6,566 bases of DNA, taken from positions 1-6,566 of the forward strand of contig JAGRCC010000954.1 of NCBI GenBank assembly GCA_020433785.1, in the 5' to 3' direction. The DNA is from Anaerolineae bacterium (GTDB lineage: Bacteria; Chloroflexota; Anaerolineae; 4572-78; J111). A program made the position numbers and the translations under genes. Below the pieces are notes generated by a model. That model worked only from the letters and a program-made list of their open reading frames with translations. It was not told the DNA's origin and did no database searches. Positions 1-5,878 of this stretch are shown here, piece by piece (the stretch's first letter is position 1; every line of letters begins with the position of its first letter).

Positions 1-50
1 GTCCTCTAAAAATTTTTTGGCTCAATATGGATTCCAAGGAGGTCATAGAC

Positions 51-161
51 ATGGAGGCAATGGTCATGCCCGAATGTTTTTATCGGGCATCCAACCGGTC
101 TTATGGCGCTAGGTTCCCGCTAAGCTTGTCCTCGCGTAGGCGGGGAAGCATGCGGGAATGA
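51..161 (+). CDS. Possible 36-codon small ORF with ideal ribosome binding site
   Basis: AAGGAGG at 36-42 lies eight bases before an ATG at 51, one of the best Shine-Dalgarno/start pairs in the window. The frame runs 36 codons to TGA at 159-161. The first part (MEAMVMPECFYRAS) spans the 66-90 hairpin. The second part is simply a translation of the REP-like palindrome at 112-163 and is rich in Arg and Ser, and the stop lies inside that repeat. It could be a real small protein, a longer gene cut short by repeat insertion, or chance. I see no homology or domain, and the hairpin-coded codons argue against strong selection on the peptide. Confidence 0.2.
   Translation: MEAMVMPECFYRASNRSYGARFPLSLSSRRRGSMRE
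66..90. repeat. Perfect 8-bp inverted repeat (hairpin)
   Basis: ATGCCCGA at 66-73 is exactly complementary to TCGGGCAT at 83-90, with a nine-base loop. No T tract follows on either strand, so it is not a canonical intrinsic terminator. It may be an mRNA-end or intergenic hairpin, or an operator. Confidence 0.5.
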
Positions 162-163
162 CC
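112..163. repeat. REP-like nested palindrome
   Basis: TTCCCGC (114-120) pairs with GCGGGAA (152-158). Nested inside, GCTT (124-127) pairs with AAGC (146-149), and CCTCGC (130-135) with GCGGGG (140-145), around a GTAG loop. The ends GGTTCCCGC and GCGGGAATGACC resemble the dispersed extragenic palindromes that many proteobacterial genomes carry in high copy. The inner arm (CCTCGCGTAGGCGGGGA) looks like a second copy of the same kind of element. Only one composite copy is visible in this window, so repeat status is inferred from sequence style. Confidence 0.5.
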
Positions 164-338
164 GGCCCGAATGGTTCGTTTTCATTCTGTTTTCAGTATA
201 GAAGACGTAATGTCCGGCTCAACCCAACCTATGTTGATTTGTCGAACGGGAAACAACGGAATTTGAGTTAGCCGGGAGAGATGCGATGGCCGTTTTTGAT
301 TTTGTCGTTGGATTTGATTGCGAAAGGGCGGTTCTAAT

Positions 339-372
339 CCGGCAGCCGAGGCGGTATCGCCTCGACTGCCGG
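339..372 (-). terminator. Strong hairpin downstream of the protease cluster (possible terminator)
   Basis: CCGGCAG (339-345) pairs with CTGCCGG (366-372), and CGAGGCG (347-353) with CGCCTCG (358-364). A single C/A mismatch separates the two 7-bp stems and the loop is GTAT. The hairpin lies about 70 bases past the stop codon of the last minus-strand gene (442), so it could end or protect that transcript. On the minus strand it is followed by ATTAGAAC rather than a T tract, so a classical intrinsic terminator is not shown. Confidence 0.4.
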
Positions 373-441
373 TATTTAGGTGGCATGGTCCCAGACCGCC
401 TACTTGGGAGGCCGGGAATCCTTTTTCATATTTGGGTGCAG

Positions 442-1236
442 CTATTCCAGGACTTGCCGCAATTCTTCTTGTACGTCGGCGTCGAGATCGTCGATTCGAA
501 TCCCCTTGAGTTGAACCACCTCACGAAGTTCCTGGCTAAACTGGCTGCTCAATTGCTCAGGGCCAACGGACTTGCTGGGTGGGTCGCCTTTGATGCGATA
601 AACAGCGACATTGATCTTCGACAGTTTCTGGCGAGAAAAATCGGTTTTCGGAACTCGGACGGCAAATTCATAGCTGGGCAATTCCGTAATGTGATGGCCC
701 TCTTGGCCTGGAACAGGGGTTGGATGGGGAAAACTGCGGAACTCGCCGGGGTCAGGAATTGTGCCTAACCCGATGCGTTTCTGATTATAGGTTGCCTCGT
801 ACACCAGGCCGGAGTGGATATTTTCGGGTATGACTAACGGACCGTCAACCGCCGTCACGCCTGCTACGGAAATCGTGTCGCCCTCCACGCGTAGGCGCAA
901 GCGGACATACCCTTCATCTCCTTCCGTTACCTCGGGGCCAGGCCCTTCTTGGTCACCCATTCCTTGAAATGTTTCCATTAGGGATGCCCCTTCTTCTTCT
1001 TGGTCGGACAAGTCGATGTCGTCGGGTACGGGCGGCATTAGATTCAGGCCCTGTCCGGCCGCACTCATCATGGTTACTTCGGGTTCATCGCTGTCAGGCA
1101 TGCGAAGGGTAGCGCCCTTGATCCGCTTAGGGCGAATGGAGCGCTCGTCCATTGCCGGTCGCTTTGGATTATCAATGAACACCGGAGCGTCTTCACTATC
1201 TTGCATTTCGTTTTTGTTTTTAAATTCGTTAGGCAT
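442..1236 (-). CDS. Hypothetical protein, acidic disordered N-terminus plus beta-rich domain
   Basis: This 264-residue protein of unknown function is the last gene of the cluster and starts 11 bases after the M64 peptidase stop. I chose the ATG at 1236 because AGGA lies seven bases upstream; the frame stays open 35 codons further, but that part overlaps the peptidase gene. Residues 1-105 are low-complexity and acidic (DSDEPEV, DLSDQEEEG, DQEGPGPEVTEGDEG) and probably disordered. Residues 108-217 look like a compact beta-rich domain (YVRLRLRVEGDTISVAGV, then HHITELPSYEFAVRVP and INVAVYRIKGD). Residues 228-264 form a charged helix ending QEELRQVLE. There is no signal peptide, membrane segment or cysteine. 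Tight coupling suggests a partner, substrate adaptor or secretion helper for the proteases, but that is inference; I do not recognise the family. Confidence 0.85.
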   Translation of the reverse strand: MPNEFKNKNEMQDSEDAPVFIDNPKRPAMDERSIRPKRIKGATLRMPDSDEPEVTMMSAAGQGLNLMPPVPDDIDLSDQEEEGASLMETFQGMGDQEGPGPEVTEGDEGYVRLRLRVEGDTISVAGVTAVDGPLVIPENIHSGLVYEATYNQKRIGLGTIPDPGEFRSFPHPTPVPGQEGHHITELPSYEFAVRVPKTDFSRQKLSKINVAVYRIKGDPPSKSVGPEQLSSQFSQELREVVQLKGIRIDDLDADVQEELRQVLE

Positions 1237-1247
1237 GTCAATTCCTT

Positions 1248-3323
1248 TCACCAATTTCGGCCATGTCGATAGTTGTGAATCCAACGGTAATAAATTTTTT
1301 GCAGCGAAAGTGTTGGGGTAGCCCGAATCATCCCAAACCAATTTTGGTTATGGACAAAGAGGTTTCGTTGGCCCTTAACACCTTCATAATTACAAGGTTC
1401 GAACTTGTCAACCGATCCCAGGTTCCATTCGCCTACCCAATCTTCCTTCCAGCTACAACTCAAGGCAGAACCGTTAGAGATCATCGTGCCTAAGTACTCG
1501 CGTGACCAATCTTGATGGTTGTAAACGAATAGGTCGGCTTTCTTGTCACCATTGATATCACCCAGGAAATGTTGATCATTTTTACGCATCTGCCAGCCGG
1601 GGGCATTGCCGTCGTATCGCCGCACCATTGATAAGGCCGAGCCGTTCGATGAAAGCATGCCAAGGTAGGCGGTAGACCAGTTCTTGCCGTTGAACACATA
1701 CAGGTCGGCCTTGCCGTCACCGTTGAAATCACCGATATAATGCTGATCTTCCTTGGCCATTTGCCAGCCGGGCATCGTCTGGTTATAGCGTCTTACCATC
1801 GTCAGGGATGTGCTGTTTGATCTGAGCATGGCAAAGTAAGGCACAGACCAATCGGCGCCATTGAAGACCCATAAATCTTCTTTGCCATCACCGGTAAAGT
1901 CGCCGACAAAATAACGGTCATTCTTTTTCATTTGCCAGCCGGCCAAAGACGTATCGTAACGACGAACCAGTTGGAAACCGCTGCCGGTTGATCGCAACAT
2001 CCCCAGATAGGGAATAGACCAATCAGTTCCATTGAAGACAAACAGATCCTTTTTACCGTCGCCATTGAAATCGGCGATGTAGAATTTATCATGTTTATGA
2101 AACTGCCAGCCCGGCATCGTATTATCATAGCGCCGGATCAATTTTAGACCGTTTTTGCCGTCATCGGCTAATAGCCCCAGATATTCCTGATTCCAATCGG
2201 TGCTGTTGTAAACAACAACCTCATCTTTGCCATCGCCGTTGAAATCGCCGATGTAGAATTGGTCGTTCGGCTTAAATTGCCAGGAGCCAGGTACATACTC
2301 AACCGCGCTAAAGACCACATCGAGCTGGGAACCATTAGAGCGGTAGATCATGATTGAATTATCGTTATGAACGAGTAAATCGTCTTTGCCATCACCGTTG
2401 AAGTCACCCGCATAACATTTATGAAAGGTGCGTTGGGTAAAGGCGTGATGCTTGGACTTCATTTCGGTGTAGCAAACCGGGCAGAATGGGGGGGAGTTTC
2501 CGAGCATCCGGCAATTCTCAACGGGTCGATAAATATCCTCGTTGTTTGTGCCGCCGCCCTCAAATAGCCCCACATCCTGGCTGCTGCTCCAGCCGGCCGG
2601 TTTGGCGCCCTGGTTGTGAGTGGTGCAGCCGGTTGAGGTCGATGGTTTTACGCCCGTGGGGACCGGGGTCGATGGTTTAACGAATTTACGCCACTTAAGG
2701 GTGCTGCGATTGGTGTTTCTGGTTAAGTTTACCGCGCCCGGTTCGCCACCGGTATACCGGCGATCCCGGCAATACTCATCGGCCAGCCCGCCGGTGCCGT
2801 GTCCGAATTCATGCGCCATTACTGACCAGCTAGAGCCCATGGTGACAATCTGAAAGCCGCCGCCACCACAGCCACCGAAGCCGCTCTCATTGAGAATGAT
2901 CAGGACTAAATCATAATCGGGCACCCACTTTTTGAGCGCGCTTTGAACGCGAGCGGAGGTGTTCGCGCCACTTTCCAACCAGCAATGCGCCCAAGAGCCG
3001 CTAAATATATAACCCAAGGCCGTGTCGCGGAGGGTCGTGCTCACGATGATGTCATCGGACCCATCAGAAGGGGTGCCTCGCTCGTCGTAAACTCGTTGGC
3101 TCACGCCTGAATCTTTTGAAATCAAGTTGACCCGATAGATATTGAAGGCTTGGGCATCTTCATAAAAATAGTCGTGACCGAATACCCCATCGATGAGTAA
3201 CTCTTTGACTTTATTATTGTAAGTGTCTTGGTCTCCGGCGGCAAAACCATCGCCAAGAACGGCGATGTTACGTTTTGTGCCGGGAGGACCCGATTTAAGA
3301 ATTTGCGTCATGCTGTCAGGCAT
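1248..3323 (-). CDS. M64-family zinc peptidase with FG-GAP/VCBS-like propeller
   Basis: A 691-residue protein. Residues about 10-300 form a peptidase M64-like domain: an N-terminal strand/turn NIAVLGDGFAAGD, a central strand LVLIILNESGFGG, and the zinc-site signature HEFGHGTGGLADEY at 171-184. H171 and H175 are the expected zinc ligands, E172 the catalytic base and D182 a likely third ligand. Residues about 301-690 carry six DxNGDGxxD-type calcium loops starting at D307, D360, D418, D475, D532 and D589, a regular 57-58-residue spacing after the first, plus a seventh degenerate repeat (FVHNQNWFGMI). This fits a seven-blade propeller that may bind a substrate, glycan or cell surface. The start has GGAG six bases upstream. 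Cysteines are plentiful (CGG, EYC, TGC, CPVC), as in exported proteins, but no Sec signal peptide is visible. M64 includes IgA-type peptidases; the substrate here is unknown. Confidence 0.88.
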   Translation of the reverse strand: MPDSMTQILKSGPPGTKRNIAVLGDGFAAGDQDTYNNKVKELLIDGVFGHDYFYEDAQAFNIYRVNLISKDSGVSQRVYDERGTPSDGSDDIIVSTTLRDTALGYIFSGSWAHCWLESGANTSARVQSALKKWVPDYDLVLIILNESGFGGCGGGGFQIVTMGSSWSVMAHEFGHGTGGLADEYCRDRRYTGGEPGAVNLTRNTNRSTLKWRKFVKPSTPVPTGVKPSTSTGCTTHNQGAKPAGWSSSQDVGLFEGGGTNNEDIYRPVENCRMLGNSPPFCPVCYTEMKSKHHAFTQRTFHKCYAGDFNGDGKDDLLVHNDNSIMIYRSNGSQLDVVFSAVEYVPGSWQFKPNDQFYIGDFNGDGKDEVVVYNSTDWNQEYLGLLADDGKNGLKLIRRYDNTMPGWQFHKHDKFYIADFNGDGKKDLFVFNGTDWSIPYLGMLRSTGSGFQLVRRYDTSLAGWQMKKNDRYFVGDFTGDGKEDLWVFNGADWSVPYFAMLRSNSTSLTMVRRYNQTMPGWQMAKEDQHYIGDFNGDGKADLYVFNGKNWSTAYLGMLSSNGSALSMVRRYDGNAPGWQMRKNDQHFLGDINGDKKADLFVYNHQDWSREYLGTMISNGSALSCSWKEDWVGEWNLGSVDKFEPCNYEGVKGQRNLFVHNQNWFGMIRATPTLSLQKIYYRWIHNYRHGRNW
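1376..2420 (-). repeat. Tandem FG-GAP/VCBS-like coding repeats
   Basis: This is the C-terminal part of the M64 gene, a coding repeat of about 171 bases (57 codons). The motif order is YIGDFNGDGKxDLxVFN, then WSxxYLGML, then VRRYD, then PGWQMxKND. Copies 2-6 are very similar. The first copy is 53 residues to the next, and the last copy has lost the calcium loop. The pattern indicates expansion by unequal recombination within a propeller domain. Confidence 0.85.
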
Positions 3324-3376
3324 AATTCACTCCTTTTATTATTTGATATTGAGTACAGTTCCCATTGCTGCCAAAG

Positions 3377-5170
3377 TTAAACCGGATTAATTATCCAGCG
3401 TTGGGTATCGTTGTTTTGCTCCTTACGGGTAACGGCCGAGAAATCATTGGTTTGCGCCTCATGGGCGTCCAGATATCGACCGTTTACCAGATGTTGGATG
3501 GTGTAGGTGCCATTGCTTGAAGGCAGAAGCACCCATCGCTGCGAGGCGTTATTTTGGGCCGAGCGCGTCACTGCCGAGAAGTCATTGCCGGACGACTCAT
3601 GAGCATCTAAGAAACGGTTATTGCTTCTTTGCTGGATGGTGTATACGCCGCCAACCGGGGTTAAAACCCAGCGTTGGGTATTGTTATTTTGAGGGGGACG
3701 GGTTACTGCCGAGAAGTCGTTGGTGGACGACTCATGGGCATCCAGGAAACGGTTGTTGCTTCTTTGCTGGATGGTGTAAGTATTGTTACCCAAAGAAGTT
3801 AAGATCCAGCGTTGGGTATCATTATTTTGAATGGGTCTGGTGACGACCGAGAAATCATTGGTTTGCGCCTCATGGGCATCCATATATCGACCATTGACCA
3901 GTTGTTGGATGGTGTATGTTCCGCCGCTTGAGGGAAAAAGTACCCATTTTTGCGAAGCGTTATTTTGGGCCGAGCGGGTCACGACCGAGAAATCCTCGCC
4001 GGATTCGTGGGCATCCAGGAAGCGGTTGTTGCTTCTTTGCTGGATGGTGTATACGGTTCCGATCGGGGTTAACATCCAGCGTTGGGTATTATTATTTTGA
4101 GGGGGACGGGTTACTGCCGAGAAGTCGTTGGCGGACGACTCATGGGCATCCAGGAAGCGGTTGTTGCTTCTTTGCTGGATGGTATAGGTGCCAAATCCTG
4201 GTAAGTTTAGAGAAGTGGGAACCAGGCTGCTAAATTCCGTCGTTCTGGTGCAATCTTCACCGCGACAGCCGGTGTTGGGACAAACCAGCGAGACGCGACA
4301 ACTGCCGTTCATCACAAAGTCGTTCTCGCCCCTGACTAAGATGCCCTCGACTTCGTGGGTACTGGCATTAAAAACAGGCGAGCCCGAATTTCCCCCATAA
4401 GTATCCAGGTTTGCGACAAAAAACGCGGCGGGCGAGTTATCCCGAACATTGGCTCCCGGCGCGTATTTAATCGGAAGCCCTACCGGATGGCCGATGACAT
4501 AGACCGCTTGATTGTTGGGGATCGCTCCGGCTCTTCTAATGGGGACAACACGATGATTGGGAACCCGTCGATCCAACCGAACCAGGCACCAATCAGCACC
4601 ACCTGTGGTCAGTTCTCGGCCAACGAGGCCGACACCCCGGTAAATTTCACGGTTATTGATGACCGTTTGGGCATTGGCGGCATTGGTCATGCGATAGCCA
4701 AATACAAATCTCGTATTGGTTACATCGCCGGCGTCAACACAATGACCGGCTGTGGCGATGATGTCGGGAGCCACCAGAAACCCGGTACAAAAGGCGCCTA
4801 TCGGCTGATTTCGAAATGGCTCACTACTACACAGATTTCGGCTTGTCCCAAAGTTCTGGGTAACCAGTGTTGACGTGCCATTGCCGTTGTCAACCACGTT
4901 ACTGGCGTTCCATAAACTAACAACTGAATCGGCACTCCTCTGAATGGCCGGATCCGCGACATTAAAAAGGTCTTGTCGGTTATCCACACCATAAATGACC
5001 TTCTGTCGGTCTTGGACGTTTTCGACAATCTTTTCAGTTTCAAAGTCAACCAAGGGGGACTGATCGTCTGGGGCGCCCATTGCTTCAGTGAGTTTTGGTT
5101 GTTCTCGTTCTCTTAATTCCTGCAAAAGTTCCTCTAGAGCAATGTCATCCAACTTAGTTTCGCCTGGCAT
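3377..5170 (-). CDS. Trypsin/V8-like serine protease with two tandem QxW beta-trefoils
   Basis: A 597-residue protein. The start is the ATG at 5170, preceded by GGAG at seven bases; an upstream in-frame ATG at 5230 lacks this and would overlap the previous stop. Residues 1-57 are a charged pro-region (LDDIALEELLQELRERE). The protease domain spans about 58-325 and begins VIYGVDNRQDL, like the mature N-terminus of V8/glutamyl-endopeptidase enzymes. The triad is visible: H143 in TAGHC, D193 in GADWCLVRLD and S262 in GGNSGSPVF. A cysteine-rich insert (SCRVSLVCPNTGCRGEDC) follows. Residues 329-597 hold six repeats of about 45 residues, YTIQQRSNNRFLDAHES...QNNxTQRW, each with a QxW motif; three repeats make one ricin-like beta-trefoil, so there are two. 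These likely bind carbohydrate or a surface ligand. No signal peptide is visible although cysteines suggest an oxidising location. Cleavage specificity is not deducible with certainty. Confidence 0.9.
   Translation of the reverse strand: MPGETKLDDIALEELLQELREREQPKLTEAMGAPDDQSPLVDFETEKIVENVQDRQKVIYGVDNRQDLFNVADPAIQRSADSVVSLWNASNVVDNGNGTSTLVTQNFGTSRNLCSSEPFRNQPIGAFCTGFLVAPDIIATAGHCVDAGDVTNTRFVFGYRMTNAANAQTVINNREIYRGVGLVGRELTTGGADWCLVRLDRRVPNHRVVPIRRAGAIPNNQAVYVIGHPVGLPIKYAPGANVRDNSPAAFFVANLDTYGGNSGSPVFNASTHEVEGILVRGENDFVMNGSCRVSLVCPNTGCRGEDCTRTTEFSSLVPTSLNLPGFGTYTIQQRSNNRFLDAHESSANDFSAVTRPPQNNNTQRWMLTPIGTVYTIQQRSNNRFLDAHESGEDFSVVTRSAQNNASQKWVLFPSSGGTYTIQQLVNGRYMDAHEAQTNDFSVVTRPIQNNDTQRWILTSLGNNTYTIQQRSNNRFLDAHESSTNDFSAVTRPPQNNNTQRWVLTPVGGVYTIQQRSNNRFLDAHESSGNDFSAVTRSAQNNASQRWVLLPSSNGTYTIQHLVNGRYLDAHEAQTNDFSAVTRKEQNNDTQRWIINPV
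3380..4186 (-). repeat. Duplicated beta-trefoil block (two x three coding repeats)
   Basis: Six coding repeats start at protein residues 329, 374, 419, 465, 510 and 556. Repeat 1 matches 4, 2 matches 5 and 3 matches 6 better than neighbours match each other: LVNGRY and AQTNDF occur only in 3 and 6, and SAQNNASQ only in 2 and 5. The unit that duplicated is therefore the whole three-repeat trefoil, about 408 bases (3779-4186 and 3380-3778). Repeat 2 lacks one codon (ESGEDF against ESSGNDF). DNA similarity between the copies is very high, which suggests a fairly recent duplication. Confidence 0.88.
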
Positions 5171-5226
5171 ATTGCGTCTCCTTTCAAGCGCGTTAATGGT
5201 TTCTACTATAGATAGAAGACAAACGG

Positions 5227-5514
5227 TCAACTTGGCTCACGAATTTGGTGAAACGCAAATTGATCATCGTCTAAAATGACAATAGTCAATATCTTTTTCC
5301 GGATGGGACCTCCTTCCATTCTTAGGCCAATAGTGAATTCTCGTCGAGGTGGGAAGGTTTTTATGAGGTAATCCTCCAGTTTAACGAACACGATGCATCG
5401 CTGCGACCGGAGCCACGCTTCAAGCTCATTTAATGAGTTTGATTTATTTACCGTTTCAGCTATGGCTGTCTCGAATTTCTTAAGTTCCCGGTCATTTATG
5501 AACGCTTCACACAT
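5227..5514 (-). CDS. Hypothetical 95-residue protein, first gene of protease cluster
   Basis: I chose the ATG at 5514 because GGAG lies six bases upstream; the in-frame ATG at 5580 has no ribosome site and falls in the predicted 5' leader. The protein starts MCEAFINDRELKKFE and appears to be an N-terminal helix (residues 7-37), a strand (RCIVFVKLEDYLI), then a beta hairpin (FTIGLRMEG and KKILTIVILDDDQFAF), so a small alpha/beta fold. There is no signal peptide, membrane segment or recognised motif. The stop is 56 bases before the serine protease start on the same strand, so co-transcription is likely. A small cytoplasmic protein ahead of a protease could be an inhibitor, chaperone or regulator, but nothing in the sequence proves this. 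Confidence 0.7.
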   Translation of the reverse strand: MCEAFINDRELKKFETAIAETVNKSNSLNELEAWLRSQRCIVFVKLEDYLIKTFPPRREFTIGLRMEGGPIRKKILTIVILDDDQFAFHQIREPS

Positions 5515-5594
5515 TGGCAACTCCGCGTTGTTGAAACAAGTAAGGGCAAAGAAGAGTGAGGTCTTGCAACGATACGACAATTTTGACCGCGTTT

Positions 5595-5637
5595 ATCGTA
5601 GCAAACTCGGCTCAATTTTTACTCAATTTTCACTCAA
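5595..5637 (-). promoter_or_regulatory. Candidate activator-dependent promoter with 11-bp phased repeats
   Basis: On the plus strand CTCAA recurs at 5611, 5622 and 5633, exactly 11 bases apart, separated by T-rich spacers (CTCAATTTTTA, CTCAATTTTCA). Read on the minus strand, the last TTGAG ends ten bases before TACGAT (5600-5595), a -10-like box preceded by TG (extended -10, TGCTACGAT). Phased heptamer-plus-AT-spacer repeats ending about ten bases before the -10 are how PhoB/OmpR-family regulators occupy the -35 region. Transcription would begin near 5588 and give a leader of about 75 bases to the ATG at 5514. Confidence 0.4.
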
Positions 5638-5705
5638 AAGGACGGGGTTCGTTCAATGGGGTTATGTAATTGACCATGATTTACCTAAAAAACCCATACC
5701 AAAAT

Positions 5706-5733
5706 TTGCACTCTTGATAAGAGTTCGTATACT
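5706..5733 (+). promoter_or_regulatory. Candidate sigma70-type promoter of the cysH leader, with spacer palindrome
   Basis: TTGCAC (5706-5711) and TATACT (5728-5733) are separated by 16 bases. The -10 matches five of six consensus positions and the -35 three of six. The expected start point is about 5740-5741, which coincides with the ATG at 5741. Between the boxes lies a perfect inverted repeat, ACTCTT-GAT-AAGAGT (5710-5724), well placed to act as an operator for a repressor. Confidence 0.5.
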
Positions 5734-5740
5734 AGACCCT

Positions 5741-5854
5741 ATGTTAAACTTAACGGTCAATAAGTCTAACAAAATAAGCGCCGCCAACCACACCTGTATC
5801 TGTATGTGTTGTTGTCTCTGTTTGCCTGCAATAAGGTGGGGTGCGCGGTTGTAA
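5741..5854 (+). CDS. Cysteine-run leader peptide (37 codons), probable attenuator uORF
   Basis: ATG at 5741 opens a 37-residue frame ending at TAA 5852-5854. Residues 19-27 read CICMCCCLC: six cysteines in nine codons, all TGT (5795-5821). No ribosome binding site precedes the ATG, but the predicted transcription start falls on or one base before it, so leaderless translation is plausible. The stop lies 24 bases before an intrinsic terminator stem, and the next large gene is cysH. Runs of the end-product amino acid in a short peptide ahead of a terminator are the hallmark of ribosome-mediated attenuation; leaderless polycysteine uORFs with this role are known from mycobacteria. The frame also stays open upstream to 5393, but that part is antisense to the 95-residue gene and lies before the promoter, so I do not use it. 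Confidence 0.6.
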   Translation: MLNLTVNKSNKISAANHTCICMCCCLCLPAIRWGARL

Positions 5855-5878
5855 TCTGTTCGTCTTAAAGTGTGCGCA
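5785..5878 (+). promoter_or_regulatory. Alternative RNA pairings of a transcription attenuator
   Basis: Segment 1, CAACC-A-CACC (5785-5794), can pair with segment 2, GGTG-CGC-GGTTG (5840-5851), placing the whole cysteine-codon run in the loop. Segment 2 (TGCGC, 5842-5846) can instead pair with segment 3 (GCGCA, 5874-5878), which touches the base of the terminator stem. In addition GCCTGC at 5824-5829, just past the last Cys codon, repeats the terminator's 5' arm and could capture its 3' arm. These exclusive pairings give a 1:2, 2:3, 3:4 scheme. The antiterminator pairings are short (5-6 bp) and unproven. Confidence 0.45.

Noticed and set aside
286..768. Plus-strand 160-codon frame with a fair GGGAG ribosome site
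   Set aside because: Two thirds of it is antisense to the 264-residue gene, which has better operon context and its own ribosome site. The frame also reads through the 339-372 hairpin, and the protein has no recognisable domain.
3380..4186. CRISPR-like or satellite array
   Set aside because: The repeats are in frame, code for QxW trefoil units and have no unique spacers.
5170..5230. Upstream ATG at 5230 for the serine protease
   Set aside because: It overlaps the stop of the preceding gene, has no ribosome site and adds 20 residues; the ATG at 5170 has GGAG at seven bases.
5393..5740. Upstream extension of the Cys-rich frame
   Set aside because: It is antisense to the 95-residue gene at its start, lies before the predicted promoter and has no ribosome site; only the 5741-5854 part is kept.
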